From contig NZ_JAHBZI010000001.1 in the NCBI RefSeq assembly GCF_019635515.1, positions 186,001 to 250,000 on the forward strand: a stretch of 64,000 nucleotides of DNA, given 5' to 3'. A program made the translations under genes and the position numbers. Below the pieces are notes generated by a model. It saw only the letters and a program-made list of their open reading frames with translations. It did no database searches and was not told the DNA's origin. Positions 47,568 through 56,022 of this stretch are shown in pieces (the stretch's first letter is position 1; every line of letters starts with the position of its first letter). This DNA is from Sphingomonas sp. GTDB taxonomy: Bacteria > Pseudomonadota > Alphaproteobacteria > Sphingomonadales > Sphingomonadaceae.

Positions 47568-48754
47568 CAGCCGCGTGCCATGGCGAAGCGGGCGAGCCCG
47601 GCTTCGAGATCGGCAATCAGGTCGTTGGGATCCTCGAGGCCGATCTGGAGGCGCACCACCGGCCCCTCGGCCCGCCATTTGGTGACGGTGCGGATGTTCT
47701 GCGGATCGGCGGGAATGGCGAGGCTCTCATAGCCGCCCCAGCTATAGCCGATTCCGAAATGTTCGAGCCCGTTGATCAGCGCGGCGCGCGCGGCCTCGCC
47801 GCCGCCGTTGAGTACGACCGAGAACAGCCCCGATGCGCCCTTGAAGTCGCGCACGAAGAATTCGTGGCCCGGACAATCGGGCAGCGCCGGATGCAGCACG
47901 CGGGCGATTTCGGGCCGCTTGTCGAGCCATTCCGCGACCTTCAGCGCCGAACGGCCATGCTGCTCCAGCCGCACTCCCATCGTCCTGAGCCCGCGCGCGC
48001 CGAGCCAGGCGTCGTCGGGACTGGCCATCTGCCCGAGCTGATAGGTCGCGTTGCGCAGCGCGTCATACTTGCCCTGGGCCGCGGTGACCGATCCGAGCAT
48101 CACGTCCGAATGGCCGACGACATATTTGGTGCAGGCGAGCATCGAATAATCGACGCCCATCGCGATCGCCGGAAACAGCAAGGGCGTCGCCCAGGTATTG
48201 TCGAGGATTGTGGCGATACCGCGCGCCTTGGCGACCGCGACGATCGCCGGAATGTCCTGCACCTCGAAGGTCAGGCTGCCCGGGCTTTCAAGCAGGATGA
48301 CCTTGGTGTTGTCCTGGCAAAGACCCGCGATCCCCGCGCCGATCAGCGGATCGTAGAAGGTCGTCGCGACCCCCATCCGCTTGAGCATGCCGTTGGCGAA
48401 ACTGCGGGTCGGATCATAGGCGCTGTCCGGGACCAGCAGATGGTCTCCCGGCGACAGCAGGGCGAGCAGCACCGACGAGAGCGCCGCGACGCCGGACGGG
48501 TAGAGCAAGGTCGCCTCGGCGCCCGGCTCCAGTTCGGTCAACGCTTCGGCCAGCGACCATTGCGTCGGCGTGCCGCGCCGGCCGTAAAACAGGGTGTGAT
48601 GGGTGTCGGGCTTGTTGTTGGCGCGCAGCGCCGCGACATCGTCATAGAGCATCGTCGAGGCGCGCCATACCGGGGGATTGACGATTCCCCGTGTCCATTC
48701 CTTGCGGCGGCCGGCGGTGACGATCCTGGTCGCCGGTTTCTTGTCGTCGCTCAT
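47567..48754 (-). CDS. metC: Cystathionine beta-lyase (Cys/Met metabolism PLP enzyme)
   Basis: 395 residues. A PLP enzyme that cleaves cystathionine to homocysteine, ammonia and pyruvate. VNPPVWRASTMLYDD and YGRRGTPTQWSLAEALTELE hold the cofactor-phosphate residues; ILDNTWATPLLFPAIAMGVD provides the ring-contacting Asp; CTKYVVGHSDVMLG contains the PLP-binding Lys. The VLGRRGTPT/THHTLF N-terminal style fits bacterial beta-lyases better than gamma-synthases, but family members are hard to separate. It starts 10 bp after sseA. Confidence 0.88.
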   Translation of the reverse strand: MSDDKKPATRIVTAGRRKEWTRGIVNPPVWRASTMLYDDVAALRANNKPDTHHTLFYGRRGTPTQWSLAEALTELEPGAEATLLYPSGVAALSSVLLALLSPGDHLLVPDSAYDPTRSFANGMLKRMGVATTFYDPLIGAGIAGLCQDNTKVILLESPGSLTFEVQDIPAIVAVAKARGIATILDNTWATPLLFPAIAMGVDYSMLACTKYVVGHSDVMLGSVTAAQGKYDALRNATYQLGQMASPDDAWLGARGLRTMGVRLEQHGRSALKVAEWLDKRPEIARVLHPALPDCPGHEFFVRDFKGASGLFSVVLNGGGEAARAALINGLEHFGIGYSWGGYESLAIPADPQNIRTVTKWRAEGPVVRLQIGLEDPNDLIADLEAGLARFAMARG

Positions 48755-48764
48755 GGTCTCATCT

Positions 48765-49589
48765 TCATGCTGGGCCCAATGCCTTGGCGGTTTCGGGCCG
48801 CGAGCCCCATTCGGTCCAGCTGCCGTCGTACAACGCCGCCTCTACGTCGAGCAGATGCGCGCCAAAGGCGAGGATCGCGGCGGTGATGCCCGATCCGCAG
48901 GTCGTGACGAGCGGCTGGGCAAGGTCGATCCCGCTCTCTTCGAACACGCCGCGGATATGCTCGGGCCGCTTCCATGTCCCGTCGGCATTGAAGAAGCGCG
49001 GATAGGGAATGTTCTTCGATCCCGGGATGTGCCCCGCCGCGACGTCGCCGCGCGGATCGGCTTCCTCGCCGGTGAAGCGTGCCGCCGAGCGGGCGTCGGC
49101 GATCTGCTCGGTCGTGACTTTCATCTGATCGAGCGTGCGCGCCTGCGATCTGGGCGCGCGCGGCTCGAAACTGCCGGGCTCGGCGCGGTGCGTGCCGCTT
49201 TCCAACGCACGGCCTTCGGCTTTCCACTTCGCCATCCCGCCATCGAGCAGCGCCGCATCGACTCCGGCCAGGCGCAGCACCCACCAGGCGCGGCACGCGG
49301 TATGGTGCGGGCTGTTGTCGTAGAGGACGATCTGGGTCTCGGTATCCGCGCCCAGTTCGCGCAGCCGCTCGGCGATCCTTGCGACGCTCGGCATGGTCGA
49401 GGGCAGAGGGCTGGTCTCGTCGATCAGGCTGTCGAGATCGAGGAAGCGCGCCCCGGCAATATGTTCGGCCTCGAATTCGGCGCGCGGATCGCGTGGCGCA
49501 GAGCCCGGGATCGTCGAGGTGTAGGTCGCATCGAGCACCAGCGCATGCGGCGCCTTCGCCAGCCAATCGGTCGTTACCAGTCCGTCCAT
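48765..49589 (-). CDS. sseA: 3-mercaptopyruvate / thiosulfate sulfurtransferase
   Basis: 274 residues with two rhodanese domains. The active-site loop in the second is [10 protein letters not shown] with the sulfur-carrying Cys231; the CGSG(I/V)T motif is that of mercaptopyruvate sulfurtransferases rather than of thiosulfate enzymes. The inactive first domain has [21 protein letters not shown]. The ATG at 49589 ([12 protein letters not shown]) is used. It is the first gene of the sulfur operon with metC and mscS, and is divergent from queF with 55 bp between starts, so their promoters must overlap. Confidence 0.92.
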   Translation of the reverse strand: MDGLVTTDWLAKAPHALVLDATYTSTIPGSAPRDPRAEFEAEHIAGARFLDLDSLIDETSPLPSTMPSVARIAERLRELGADTETQIVLYDNSPHHTACRAWWVLRLAGVDAALLDGGMAKWKAEGRALESGTHRAEPGSFEPRAPRSQARTLDQMKVTTEQIADARSAARFTGEEADPRGDVAAGHIPGSKNIPYPRFFNADGTWKRPEHIRGVFEESGIDLAQPLVTTCGSGITAAILAFGAHLLDVEAALYDGSWTEWGSRPETAKALGPA

Positions 49590-49644
49590 CGCCGCTGACC
49601 CTAGTGGGATGCAAAGCGCGGGGCAAATCGCTACATGGGCGGCC

Positions 49645-50091
49645 ATGGACGCCAAGCATCTCGGAAAGACCTCGACTCTCCCCGCCACGCCGGAGGAAGC
49701 CGAACTCGATTACGTGCCCAATCCACGCAAGGGCACGCGCTATCTGATCCGCTTCGCCGCGCCCGAGTTCACCTCGCTCTGTCCGATCACCGGCCAGCCC
49801 GACTTCGCGCATCTGGTGATCGATTATGTGCCGGGCGAGACGATCGTCGAGTCCAAGTCGCTCAAGCTGTTCCTCGGCAGCTTCCGCAATCACGGCGCCT
49901 TTCATGAGGATTGTACCGTCGGCATCGGACAGCGCCTGTTCGACGAGATGAAGCCTGAATGGTTGCGGATCGGCGGTTATTGGTATCCGCGCGGTGGCAT
50001 TCCGATCGACGTTTTCTGGCAATCGGGCGAGCCGCCGGCAGGCGTCTGGGTGCCGGCGCAGGACGTGCCAGGCTATCGCGGGCGCGGCTGA
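49645..50091 (+). CDS. queF: NADPH-dependent 7-cyano-7-deazaguanine reductase (preQ1 synthase)
   Basis: Reduces preQ0 to preQ1 in the queuosine tRNA-modification pathway. 148 residues, the short unimodular type. Cys46 in [12 protein letters not shown] forms the thioimide with substrate and Asp53 is the acid; [16 protein letters not shown] is the QueF NADPH-binding motif. The family signature ESKSLKL is intact. The ATG at 49645 (MDAKHLGKT) is used in preference to 49609. No other queuosine gene lies nearby. Confidence 0.96.
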   Translation: MDAKHLGKTSTLPATPEEAELDYVPNPRKGTRYLIRFAAPEFTSLCPITGQPDFAHLVIDYVPGETIVESKSLKLFLGSFRNHGAFHEDCTVGIGQRLFDEMKPEWLRIGGYWYPRGGIPIDVFWQSGEPPAGVWVPAQDVPGYRGRG

Positions 50092-50235
50092 ACGGCACAT
50101 TTACACCGGTCTGCCGCGAGTCATTGATGTTGCAATGCAGCACAACGCAACCATATTAAAAAGCGAGAGTTTGAAAGGGGAAATGGCGATCTCACGCCAA
50201 AACTAATTTGCGTTAGCGAAAGGACAGAACGGAGC

Positions 50236-52494
50236 ATGAATCCGCCCGGCATCCAGCACATCGCGCTCATCGGCAATTTCCTTCCGCGCAAGTGCGGCCT
50301 CGCGACATTCACCACCGATACGTACAACGCGCTTACGCGGCGCTATCCTGATCTCCAGGTCGATGTTTACGCGATGGACGATCACCCGGGACGCTATGAC
50401 TATCCGGACGAGGTCACCGCCGCGATCCCGCAGAATGATCGCAATGCCTATCTCGAGGCGGCGCGTGCCATCCAAGAGTCCGGCGCCCAGGCGCTGTGGG
50501 TCCAGCACGAATACGGCATTTATGGCGGCCCCGCCGGCGAGTTCCTGATCGCGTTGATCGACCGGCTGAACATTCCGGTTATCGCAACTCTGCATACCGT
50601 GCTCGAACGCCCCAACCCCGACGAGCGCCGGGTGATGGAAGCTCTATTGCGCCGCGCCTCGCGCGTGATCGTGATGGCGGAAAAGGGTCGCGAGATTCTC
50701 AAGCGCGTCCACGGCGTCGAGGATCGTAAGGTCGTGATGATTCCGCATGGCGTGCCCGATCGTGCCTTTGCCGATCCCGCGCTGTTCAAGCCCGCATTCG
50801 GCTGGGCCGGACGCGATGTGATCTTCACCTTCGGCCTGCTCGCGCCGGGCAAGGGTATCGAGACGATGATCGAGGCGATGCCGGCGATTGTCGCCGCGCA
50901 TCCGGCGGCGCATTATGTCGTGCTCGGCGCGACGCATCCTAATCTCGTTGCGCATGAGGGCGAAGCGTATCGCGATCGGCTCAAGGCGCTGGCCGCGGAA
51001 CGCGGGGTCGCCGGACATGTCGCGTTCATCGACGCTTTCGTCGAGCATGACGAGTTGATCGACTATCTGCAGGCGGCGGATATCTATGCGACGCCGTACC
51101 ATAACCCCGCACAGATCACGTCGGGCACGCTCTCCTATGCCGTCGGCGTCGGCAAGGCGGTGGTCTCGACCCCCTATGTCCATGCCACCGAGATTCTCGA
51201 CGCGGGTCATGGCGTGCTTGTTGATTTCCGCGATTCCACTGGCTTCGCGCGCGAGATCGTCCGGCTGCTGGGTGACAAGGATGCGCGAATCGCGTTGTCG
51301 CAACAGGCCTATGCGCGTGGTCGCACGATGCTGTGGCCGCGCCTTGCCGAGCGCGCCATGAGCGAGTTGCAGCAGGCGCTGGCGTCCAGGCCGCGGCGCC
51401 TGTTCAAGCCGGCGCTCGATCTGACCGTGCTCAAGCCGGATATCGCCGCGGTCGAGCGGATGAGCGATGCGACCGGCATGCTCCAGCATTCGATCTATTC
51501 GGTGCCCGATCGCCGCCACGGCTATTGTATCGACGACAATGCCCGCGCGCTGATCCTGATGTCGAAGATCGACGATATGGACGAGACGCTGCGTGACAAA
51601 TGGACCTCGGTCTATGGCGCCTTCGTGCAATATGCGTGGAACCCCGATCAGCGCCGCTTCCGCAACTTCATGAATTTCGACCGGACCTGGTGCGAGGATG
51701 TCGGATCGGAGGATTCGAACGGCCGCGCGCTTTGGGCGCTGGGCGTCACCGCGCGCGACGCCAGGCAACAGAAGCATCGCGCCTGGGCGTCGTCGCTGTT
51801 CGACACGACCGCATCGATCGCGCTCGATCTCGGCAGTCCGCGAGCCAAGGCGTTCGCCATGCTTGGCGCGGCGGCGATGCTCGACGCGCATCCGGGGCAT
51901 CCGCTGTGCCGCGAAATCCTCGATCGCTTCGGCGGTGAACTGATCCAGCTGCTCGACGGCAACCGCCGCCCCGAATGGAGCTGGTTCGAGATTGTGCTGG
52001 CGTACGACAATGCCCGGTTGCCCGAGGCGCTGTTGCGCGCCGGGCAGGCGTTGGGCCGCAGCGAGTTCACCAGCGTTGGCCTCGAGACGCTGGAATGGAT
52101 CGTCGTGCGCCAGACCTCGCCCGAAGGCCGTTTCCGCGCCGTCGGCACCGAAAGCTTCGGGCGCGCCTATGCCGCGCCGCTCATGTTCGATCAGCAGCCG
52201 TTGGAGGCGCAAGCCACCGTTGATGCGTGCGTCGCGGCGCACGAAGTCACCAGAGAAGCGCGTTGGGTGGAGGAGGCAATGCGGGCTTATCGCTGGTATC
52301 TGGGCGTCAACGACCTCGAAATGCCGCTCGCTAGTCCGCAGGATGGCGGCTGCTTCGACGGTCTGATGCCGCATGGGCTCAACCGGAATCAGGGCGCGGA
52401 ATCGATTTTGGCGCTCCAGCTCGCCAATTGCGCGATTTCGGGCCTTTCAAAATCGGCGGAAGTCGTGGCAGGACCGGAGCTCGCCGTAGCCTGA
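50236..52494 (+). CDS. GT4 glycosyltransferase fused to a C-terminal helical domain
   Basis: 752 residues in two parts. Residues ~1-400 are a GT-B fold retaining glycosyltransferase of family 4: IALIGNFLPRKCGLATFTTDTY, WVQHEYGIYGGPAGEFL, LKAL..GVAGHVAFIDAFV and QITSGTLSYAVGVGKAVVSTPY with the nucleotide-sugar region. Residues ~410-752 are helical, with RHGYCIDDNARALIL and DVGSEDSNGRALWALG, resembling an (alpha/alpha)6 glycosidase-like barrel. I cannot say whether that part is catalytic. The ATG follows ACGGAG. It is 37 bp from a GH130-type gene, so the pair is probably one operon for synthesis and turnover of a glycan. Confidence 0.85.
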   Translation: MNPPGIQHIALIGNFLPRKCGLATFTTDTYNALTRRYPDLQVDVYAMDDHPGRYDYPDEVTAAIPQNDRNAYLEAARAIQESGAQALWVQHEYGIYGGPAGEFLIALIDRLNIPVIATLHTVLERPNPDERRVMEALLRRASRVIVMAEKGREILKRVHGVEDRKVVMIPHGVPDRAFADPALFKPAFGWAGRDVIFTFGLLAPGKGIETMIEAMPAIVAAHPAAHYVVLGATHPNLVAHEGEAYRDRLKALAAERGVAGHVAFIDAFVEHDELIDYLQAADIYATPYHNPAQITSGTLSYAVGVGKAVVSTPYVHATEILDAGHGVLVDFRDSTGFAREIVRLLGDKDARIALSQQAYARGRTMLWPRLAERAMSELQQALASRPRRLFKPALDLTVLKPDIAAVERMSDATGMLQHSIYSVPDRRHGYCIDDNARALILMSKIDDMDETLRDKWTSVYGAFVQYAWNPDQRRFRNFMNFDRTWCEDVGSEDSNGRALWALGVTARDARQQKHRAWASSLFDTTASIALDLGSPRAKAFAMLGAAAMLDAHPGHPLCREILDRFGGELIQLLDGNRRPEWSWFEIVLAYDNARLPEALLRAGQALGRSEFTSVGLETLEWIVVRQTSPEGRFRAVGTESFGRAYAAPLMFDQQPLEAQATVDACVAAHEVTREARWVEEAMRAYRWYLGVNDLEMPLASPQDGGCFDGLMPHGLNRNQGAESILALQLANCAISGLSKSAEVVAGPELAVA

Positions 52495-52531
52495 CACCAG
52501 CCGACGGGCGATCGGCATTCCCGGGGGTGCG

Positions 52532-53818
52532 ATGCTCGACGTTTTCAATCATGAACTGCGGTTGCGCGCCGATCCGTCCCGCGTGGTGGTGCGGCCGTTT
52601 CACATAGCTTGGCAATCGAACGGCCGGGGACCTAGCCGCAGCGAGCGGCTGGTCGCGAATGTGCTGCGGATGACGCCGGCGGAAGCAAGCCAGCAGCTCG
52701 AGGTGGTGCTGAAGGATTTCGAGGCGCGGCACTGGCAGACGCGGCGGGTGTTCATGACCCGCTATGACGAGATCGAGGGCATGCTCGGCCTCAATGGGGC
52801 CGAGATCGGCGACGAGAAGCGCCAGTTGATCGGCGCCTACTTTTGCCACGAATATAGCTATGCCGCCGCCGCGCTGATGAACCCCAGCGCGGTTCCGCAT
52901 TACGATCAGTCGGGCATGCCGCGCGGTTCGCTGCGCATCCTGATGAGCCTGCGCGCGGTCGGCGAGGGGCATATCTCTTCGGTGGCGTTCCGCGAGGGGA
53001 TCATCACCGACAGGAACGAACTGACGCTCGCGCCCGAGCCGCCCTTCGCCACCGCTGCCGATGCCCGCGAGGAGGAAGAGGACCAGATTCCCGAGGGGCC
53101 GGTGACCGTGTTCCGCCATCGCGATTCGACGCTGTCAGGCACCGTCATCTTTCCGATCACCAAGGCGCAGTCGAACGGGCTCGAGGATCTGCGCATCTGC
53201 CATTTCACCCATGACGATGGCGAAGTGGAATGGATCGGCACCTACACCGCCTATAATGGCTCGCAGATCCAGTCCGAGCTGATGCGGACCAAGGACTGGC
53301 GCAGCTTCGATCTGGTGCCGATGGCCGGCAGCGCCGCGCGCAACAAGGGCATGGCGCTGTTCCCGCGCAAGATCGGCGGCAAGTATATGATGCTCGGGCG
53401 GCAGGATGGCGAGAATATCTTCCTCCATACCTCCGACACGCTGACCGACTGGGAAGGCGGCGAGCTGCTGATGAAGCCCGAATACCCCTGGGAACTGGTC
53501 CAGATGGGCAATTGTGGGCCGCCGATCGAGATCGATCAGGGCTGGCTGGTGTTGACCCACGGCGTCGGCGCAATGCGCAAATATTCGATCGGCGCGGCGT
53601 TGCTCGACAAGGACGATCCCTCAAAGGTGATCGCGCGATCGAAGGAGCCGCTGCTCGCCGCCGCCGACCAGGACCGCGAGGGCTATGTCCCCAACGTCGT
53701 CTATACCTGCGGCGCGATCCGCCATGGCGACAAGCTGTTCATCCCCTATGGCGTCGCCGACAGCTCGGTCGCGTTCGCATTCGTGCCGATCCAGTCGATC
53801 CTCGACCAGATGGCCTAG
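52532..53818 (+). CDS. GH130-type mannoside phosphorylase/glycosidase
   Basis: 428 residues, a five-bladed beta-propeller of glycoside hydrolase family 130 (some members now classed as GT108). Evidence: VVVRPFHIAWQSNGRG at the start, EYSYAAAALMNPSAVPHYDQ, ICHFTHDDGEVEWIGTYTAYNG, RNKGMALFPRKIGGKYMMLGRQDGENIFLH and LVLTHGVGAMRKYSIGAALLD. Known members phosphorolyse beta-1,4- or beta-1,2-mannosides; some work in reverse to build beta-1,2-mannan. The residue set here does not settle phosphorylase against hydrolase. Adjacent to a GT4 enzyme. The 3' end overlaps the OPT gene by 4 bp, convergently. Confidence 0.85.
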   Translation: MLDVFNHELRLRADPSRVVVRPFHIAWQSNGRGPSRSERLVANVLRMTPAEASQQLEVVLKDFEARHWQTRRVFMTRYDEIEGMLGLNGAEIGDEKRQLIGAYFCHEYSYAAAALMNPSAVPHYDQSGMPRGSLRILMSLRAVGEGHISSVAFREGIITDRNELTLAPEPPFATAADAREEEEDQIPEGPVTVFRHRDSTLSGTVIFPITKAQSNGLEDLRICHFTHDDGEVEWIGTYTAYNGSQIQSELMRTKDWRSFDLVPMAGSAARNKGMALFPRKIGGKYMMLGRQDGENIFLHTSDTLTDWEGGELLMKPEYPWELVQMGNCGPPIEIDQGWLVLTHGVGAMRKYSIGAALLDKDDPSKVIARSKEPLLAAADQDREGYVPNVVYTCGAIRHGDKLFIPYGVADSSVAFAFVPIQSILDQMA

Positions 53819-55815
53819 CGATAGCTAGCGATGTCCGGGTCCGCGGGCGGTTCGTTCGCCGGCGGTGCCGAGGCGACCAGCGCACGGGTGCGGCCGTAAA
53901 GCAGAGCGATGGAGCCCGCGAACAGGAGGGGCGCCAGCCACATCGCTGCCGTCTCGAATTCCTCGCCGAGCAATGCCAGCGGCGCGTCGCTGCCGGTGCT
54001 TGCGACGACGCCGGCAAAAGCGACACCGAACAGGCTTTCGCCGACGATCAGCCCGGTCGCGGCGAGGATGCCCATCCGTTCGGCGAACGCCGGATTGGCC
54101 TGGCGTCTCGCCCAGCGATCGTAGAAATGGCCGATCACCGCGCCGACCGGGATCAGCAAGGTCAGCGCCATCGGCAGATAGATGCCCATGCCGACGCCCA
54201 ACGGGGGCAGGCGCATCCTGCCGGCCTTGCCGAGCAATTCGTCGATAAGGATCACGACCACGCCGATGCCGGCACCGGCGCCGATCAGCTTCCAGTCGAT
54301 ATCGCCGCCGAGCACGCCCTTGGCGAGGCTGGAGATCAGCGCCGCCTGTGGCGCGGCGAGCGCGGTATCCTTGGCATTGGGGGCGCCCTGGAAGGTGAAG
54401 GCGGTGTTGAGCAGATCGAGCACCGGCGGAATCACCAGGCTGCCGAAGATCACGCCGAGCACCAGCGCGAACTGCTGCTTCCACGGCGTTGCGCCCACCA
54501 ATTGCCCGGTCTTGAGGTCTTGGAGATTGTCGTTGGAGATCGTCGCGACCGAGAAGACGATCGCGGTGGCGAACAGGGCATAAGCGATCAGCGCGTTGGT
54601 GCGCGCGGGATCGGTGCTGTGGCCGAAGATCGCGACGAGGAGCAGCGATGCGCCGAGCACGGCGAGGATGCCGACGCCGGAGACCGGCGAGTTCGATGCG
54701 CCGATCAGGCCGGCCATATAGCCGCACACCGCGGCGATGATGATGCCGATGATGACGATATAGAGGATCGTGCCGCCAATGACCGGCACCGCCGCTTCAT
54801 GCACCGGTCCGCCCGCCGAGAAGGTCCAGAGCAGCCAGCCGATCGGAATCAGGGTGAGCAGCACCGATCCGCCGACGACGCCGATCGGCAGGTCGCGCTC
54901 GGTAAGCTCGAGCACCTGCCCGCCGGCGCGGGCGCGCGATGCCGCCATCGCCGAGCGGATGCCGCCGATGATCGGGCCGAGGATCTTGAGCAGGGTCCAG
55001 ATCGCGGCGACACCAATGGTGCCGGCGCCGACGAAGCGGACCTGGTTGCGAAACACGGTGCTGACCACCGTGTCGATCTCGCCGGGGACGCCGGCGGTAA
55101 GATAGGGCATCAGCCCGGCCCAGGCGATCAGCATGCCGAACAGCATCGCCGCGCCGACCGACAGGCCGACGAGATGGCCGACGCCGATCAGCGCCATCGA
55201 CCAGCTGGTCGAGACGCCGGTCGCACTGGCGGTACCGACCTTGAAGTTCTTGGCGGCCTCGGCTGCGGCCAGTTTCACCGCGGTGGCGAGCTGGAACAAC
55301 GCCGCGGCGACCGAGCCGAGGATGATGACCTTGAGCCCGCGCGCATTCTCGGCATCGCCTTCGCGCGATCCGGCACCGACGCGCAGCACTTCGGCGGCGG
55401 CGACGCCCTCAGGGTAGGGCAGGTCCGATCCGGTGACGAGCGCGCGGCGCAACGGCACCGAGAACATCACGCCGAGGATGCCGCCGGCGGCGCAGACCAT
55501 CGCCGTGGTCCAATAGGGAAAGCCCTGCCACCAGCCGACCAGGATCAGCCCCGGCAGCACGAAGATGATCGCCGCCAGCGTGCCGGCGGCGCTCGCGATC
55601 GTCTGGACGATATTGTTCTCGAGGATGTTGGAGGTCCTGAAGAAGCGCAGGATCGCCATCGAGATCACCGCCGCCGGGATCGAGGTGGCGAAGGTCAATC
55701 CGACCTTGAGCCCGAGATAGACGTTCGCGGCTGTGAACAGCACCGTGATCAGCGCACCGAGAATAATGCCCCGGATGGTGAGTTCGGCGAGCGGACGGGC
55801 GGGTTCGGTTGCCAT
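53815..55815 (-). CDS. OPT family oligopeptide (or metal-chelate) transporter
   Basis: 666 residues with about 16 membrane spans, an inner-membrane importer of the oligopeptide transporter family, proton-coupled. NVYLGLKVGLTFATSIPAAVISMAIL and GSDLPYPEGVAAAEVLRVG are family signatures of the bacterial OPT group. Members take up peptides, or iron-nicotianamine-like chelates in the YSL branch; the substrate is not evident. An unusual repeat set lies 17-80 bp upstream of the start and could be regulatory. It is not in an operon. Confidence 0.9.
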   Translation of the reverse strand: MATEPARPLAELTIRGIILGALITVLFTAANVYLGLKVGLTFATSIPAAVISMAILRFFRTSNILENNIVQTIASAAGTLAAIIFVLPGLILVGWWQGFPYWTTAMVCAAGGILGVMFSVPLRRALVTGSDLPYPEGVAAAEVLRVGAGSREGDAENARGLKVIILGSVAAALFQLATAVKLAAAEAAKNFKVGTASATGVSTSWSMALIGVGHLVGLSVGAAMLFGMLIAWAGLMPYLTAGVPGEIDTVVSTVFRNQVRFVGAGTIGVAAIWTLLKILGPIIGGIRSAMAASRARAGGQVLELTERDLPIGVVGGSVLLTLIPIGWLLWTFSAGGPVHEAAVPVIGGTILYIVIIGIIIAAVCGYMAGLIGASNSPVSGVGILAVLGASLLLVAIFGHSTDPARTNALIAYALFATAIVFSVATISNDNLQDLKTGQLVGATPWKQQFALVLGVIFGSLVIPPVLDLLNTAFTFQGAPNAKDTALAAPQAALISSLAKGVLGGDIDWKLIGAGAGIGVVVILIDELLGKAGRMRLPPLGVGMGIYLPMALTLLIPVGAVIGHFYDRWARRQANPAFAERMGILAATGLIVGESLFGVAFAGVVASTGSDAPLALLGEEFETAAMWLAPLLFAGSIALLYGRTRALVASAPPANEPPADPDIASYR

Positions 55816-55832
55816 TTATCGGGCTCCGGAAA

Positions 55833-55894
55833 TGCGAATGTTGAGGATGCGAATGTTGAGGAAGTTTAGTGTTTTTGGGGGACTCAACATTCGC
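55833..55894. repeat. Tandem 15-bp repeat plus distal inverted copy upstream of the OPT gene
   Basis: TGCGAATGTTGAGGA occurs twice without a gap (55833-55847 and 55848-55862). A 12-bp inverted copy of its core, CTCAACATTCGC, lies at 55883-55894 and can pair with either direct copy. It sits in the leader or promoter of the OPT gene. It could be a regulator-binding array or an RNA hairpin. The core is not a REP type I recognise. Confidence 0.7.
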
Positions 55895-56022
55895 GACCCG
55901 ACAACTCCAGGGTTGGGCAACGCGCCGGCGAGACGGCTGGGCACATCGGCATTCGAACAGCGTAGGCTCATGGCGTCAGCGTGGCATTTGTCGGCGGTGT
56001 AGGACAGCGATTTTTTGAGGAG

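Noticed and set aside
50092..50235. Possible sigma-factor EcfG promoter before the GT4 gene
   Set aside because: A GGAA-like and a CGTT-like box are present, but their spacing is about 27 nt, far from the 16-17 expected.
53512..55869. 785-codon plus-strand frame over the OPT gene
   Set aside because: Antisense shadow; the charged, motif-free protein contrasts with the membrane protein coded on the other strand.
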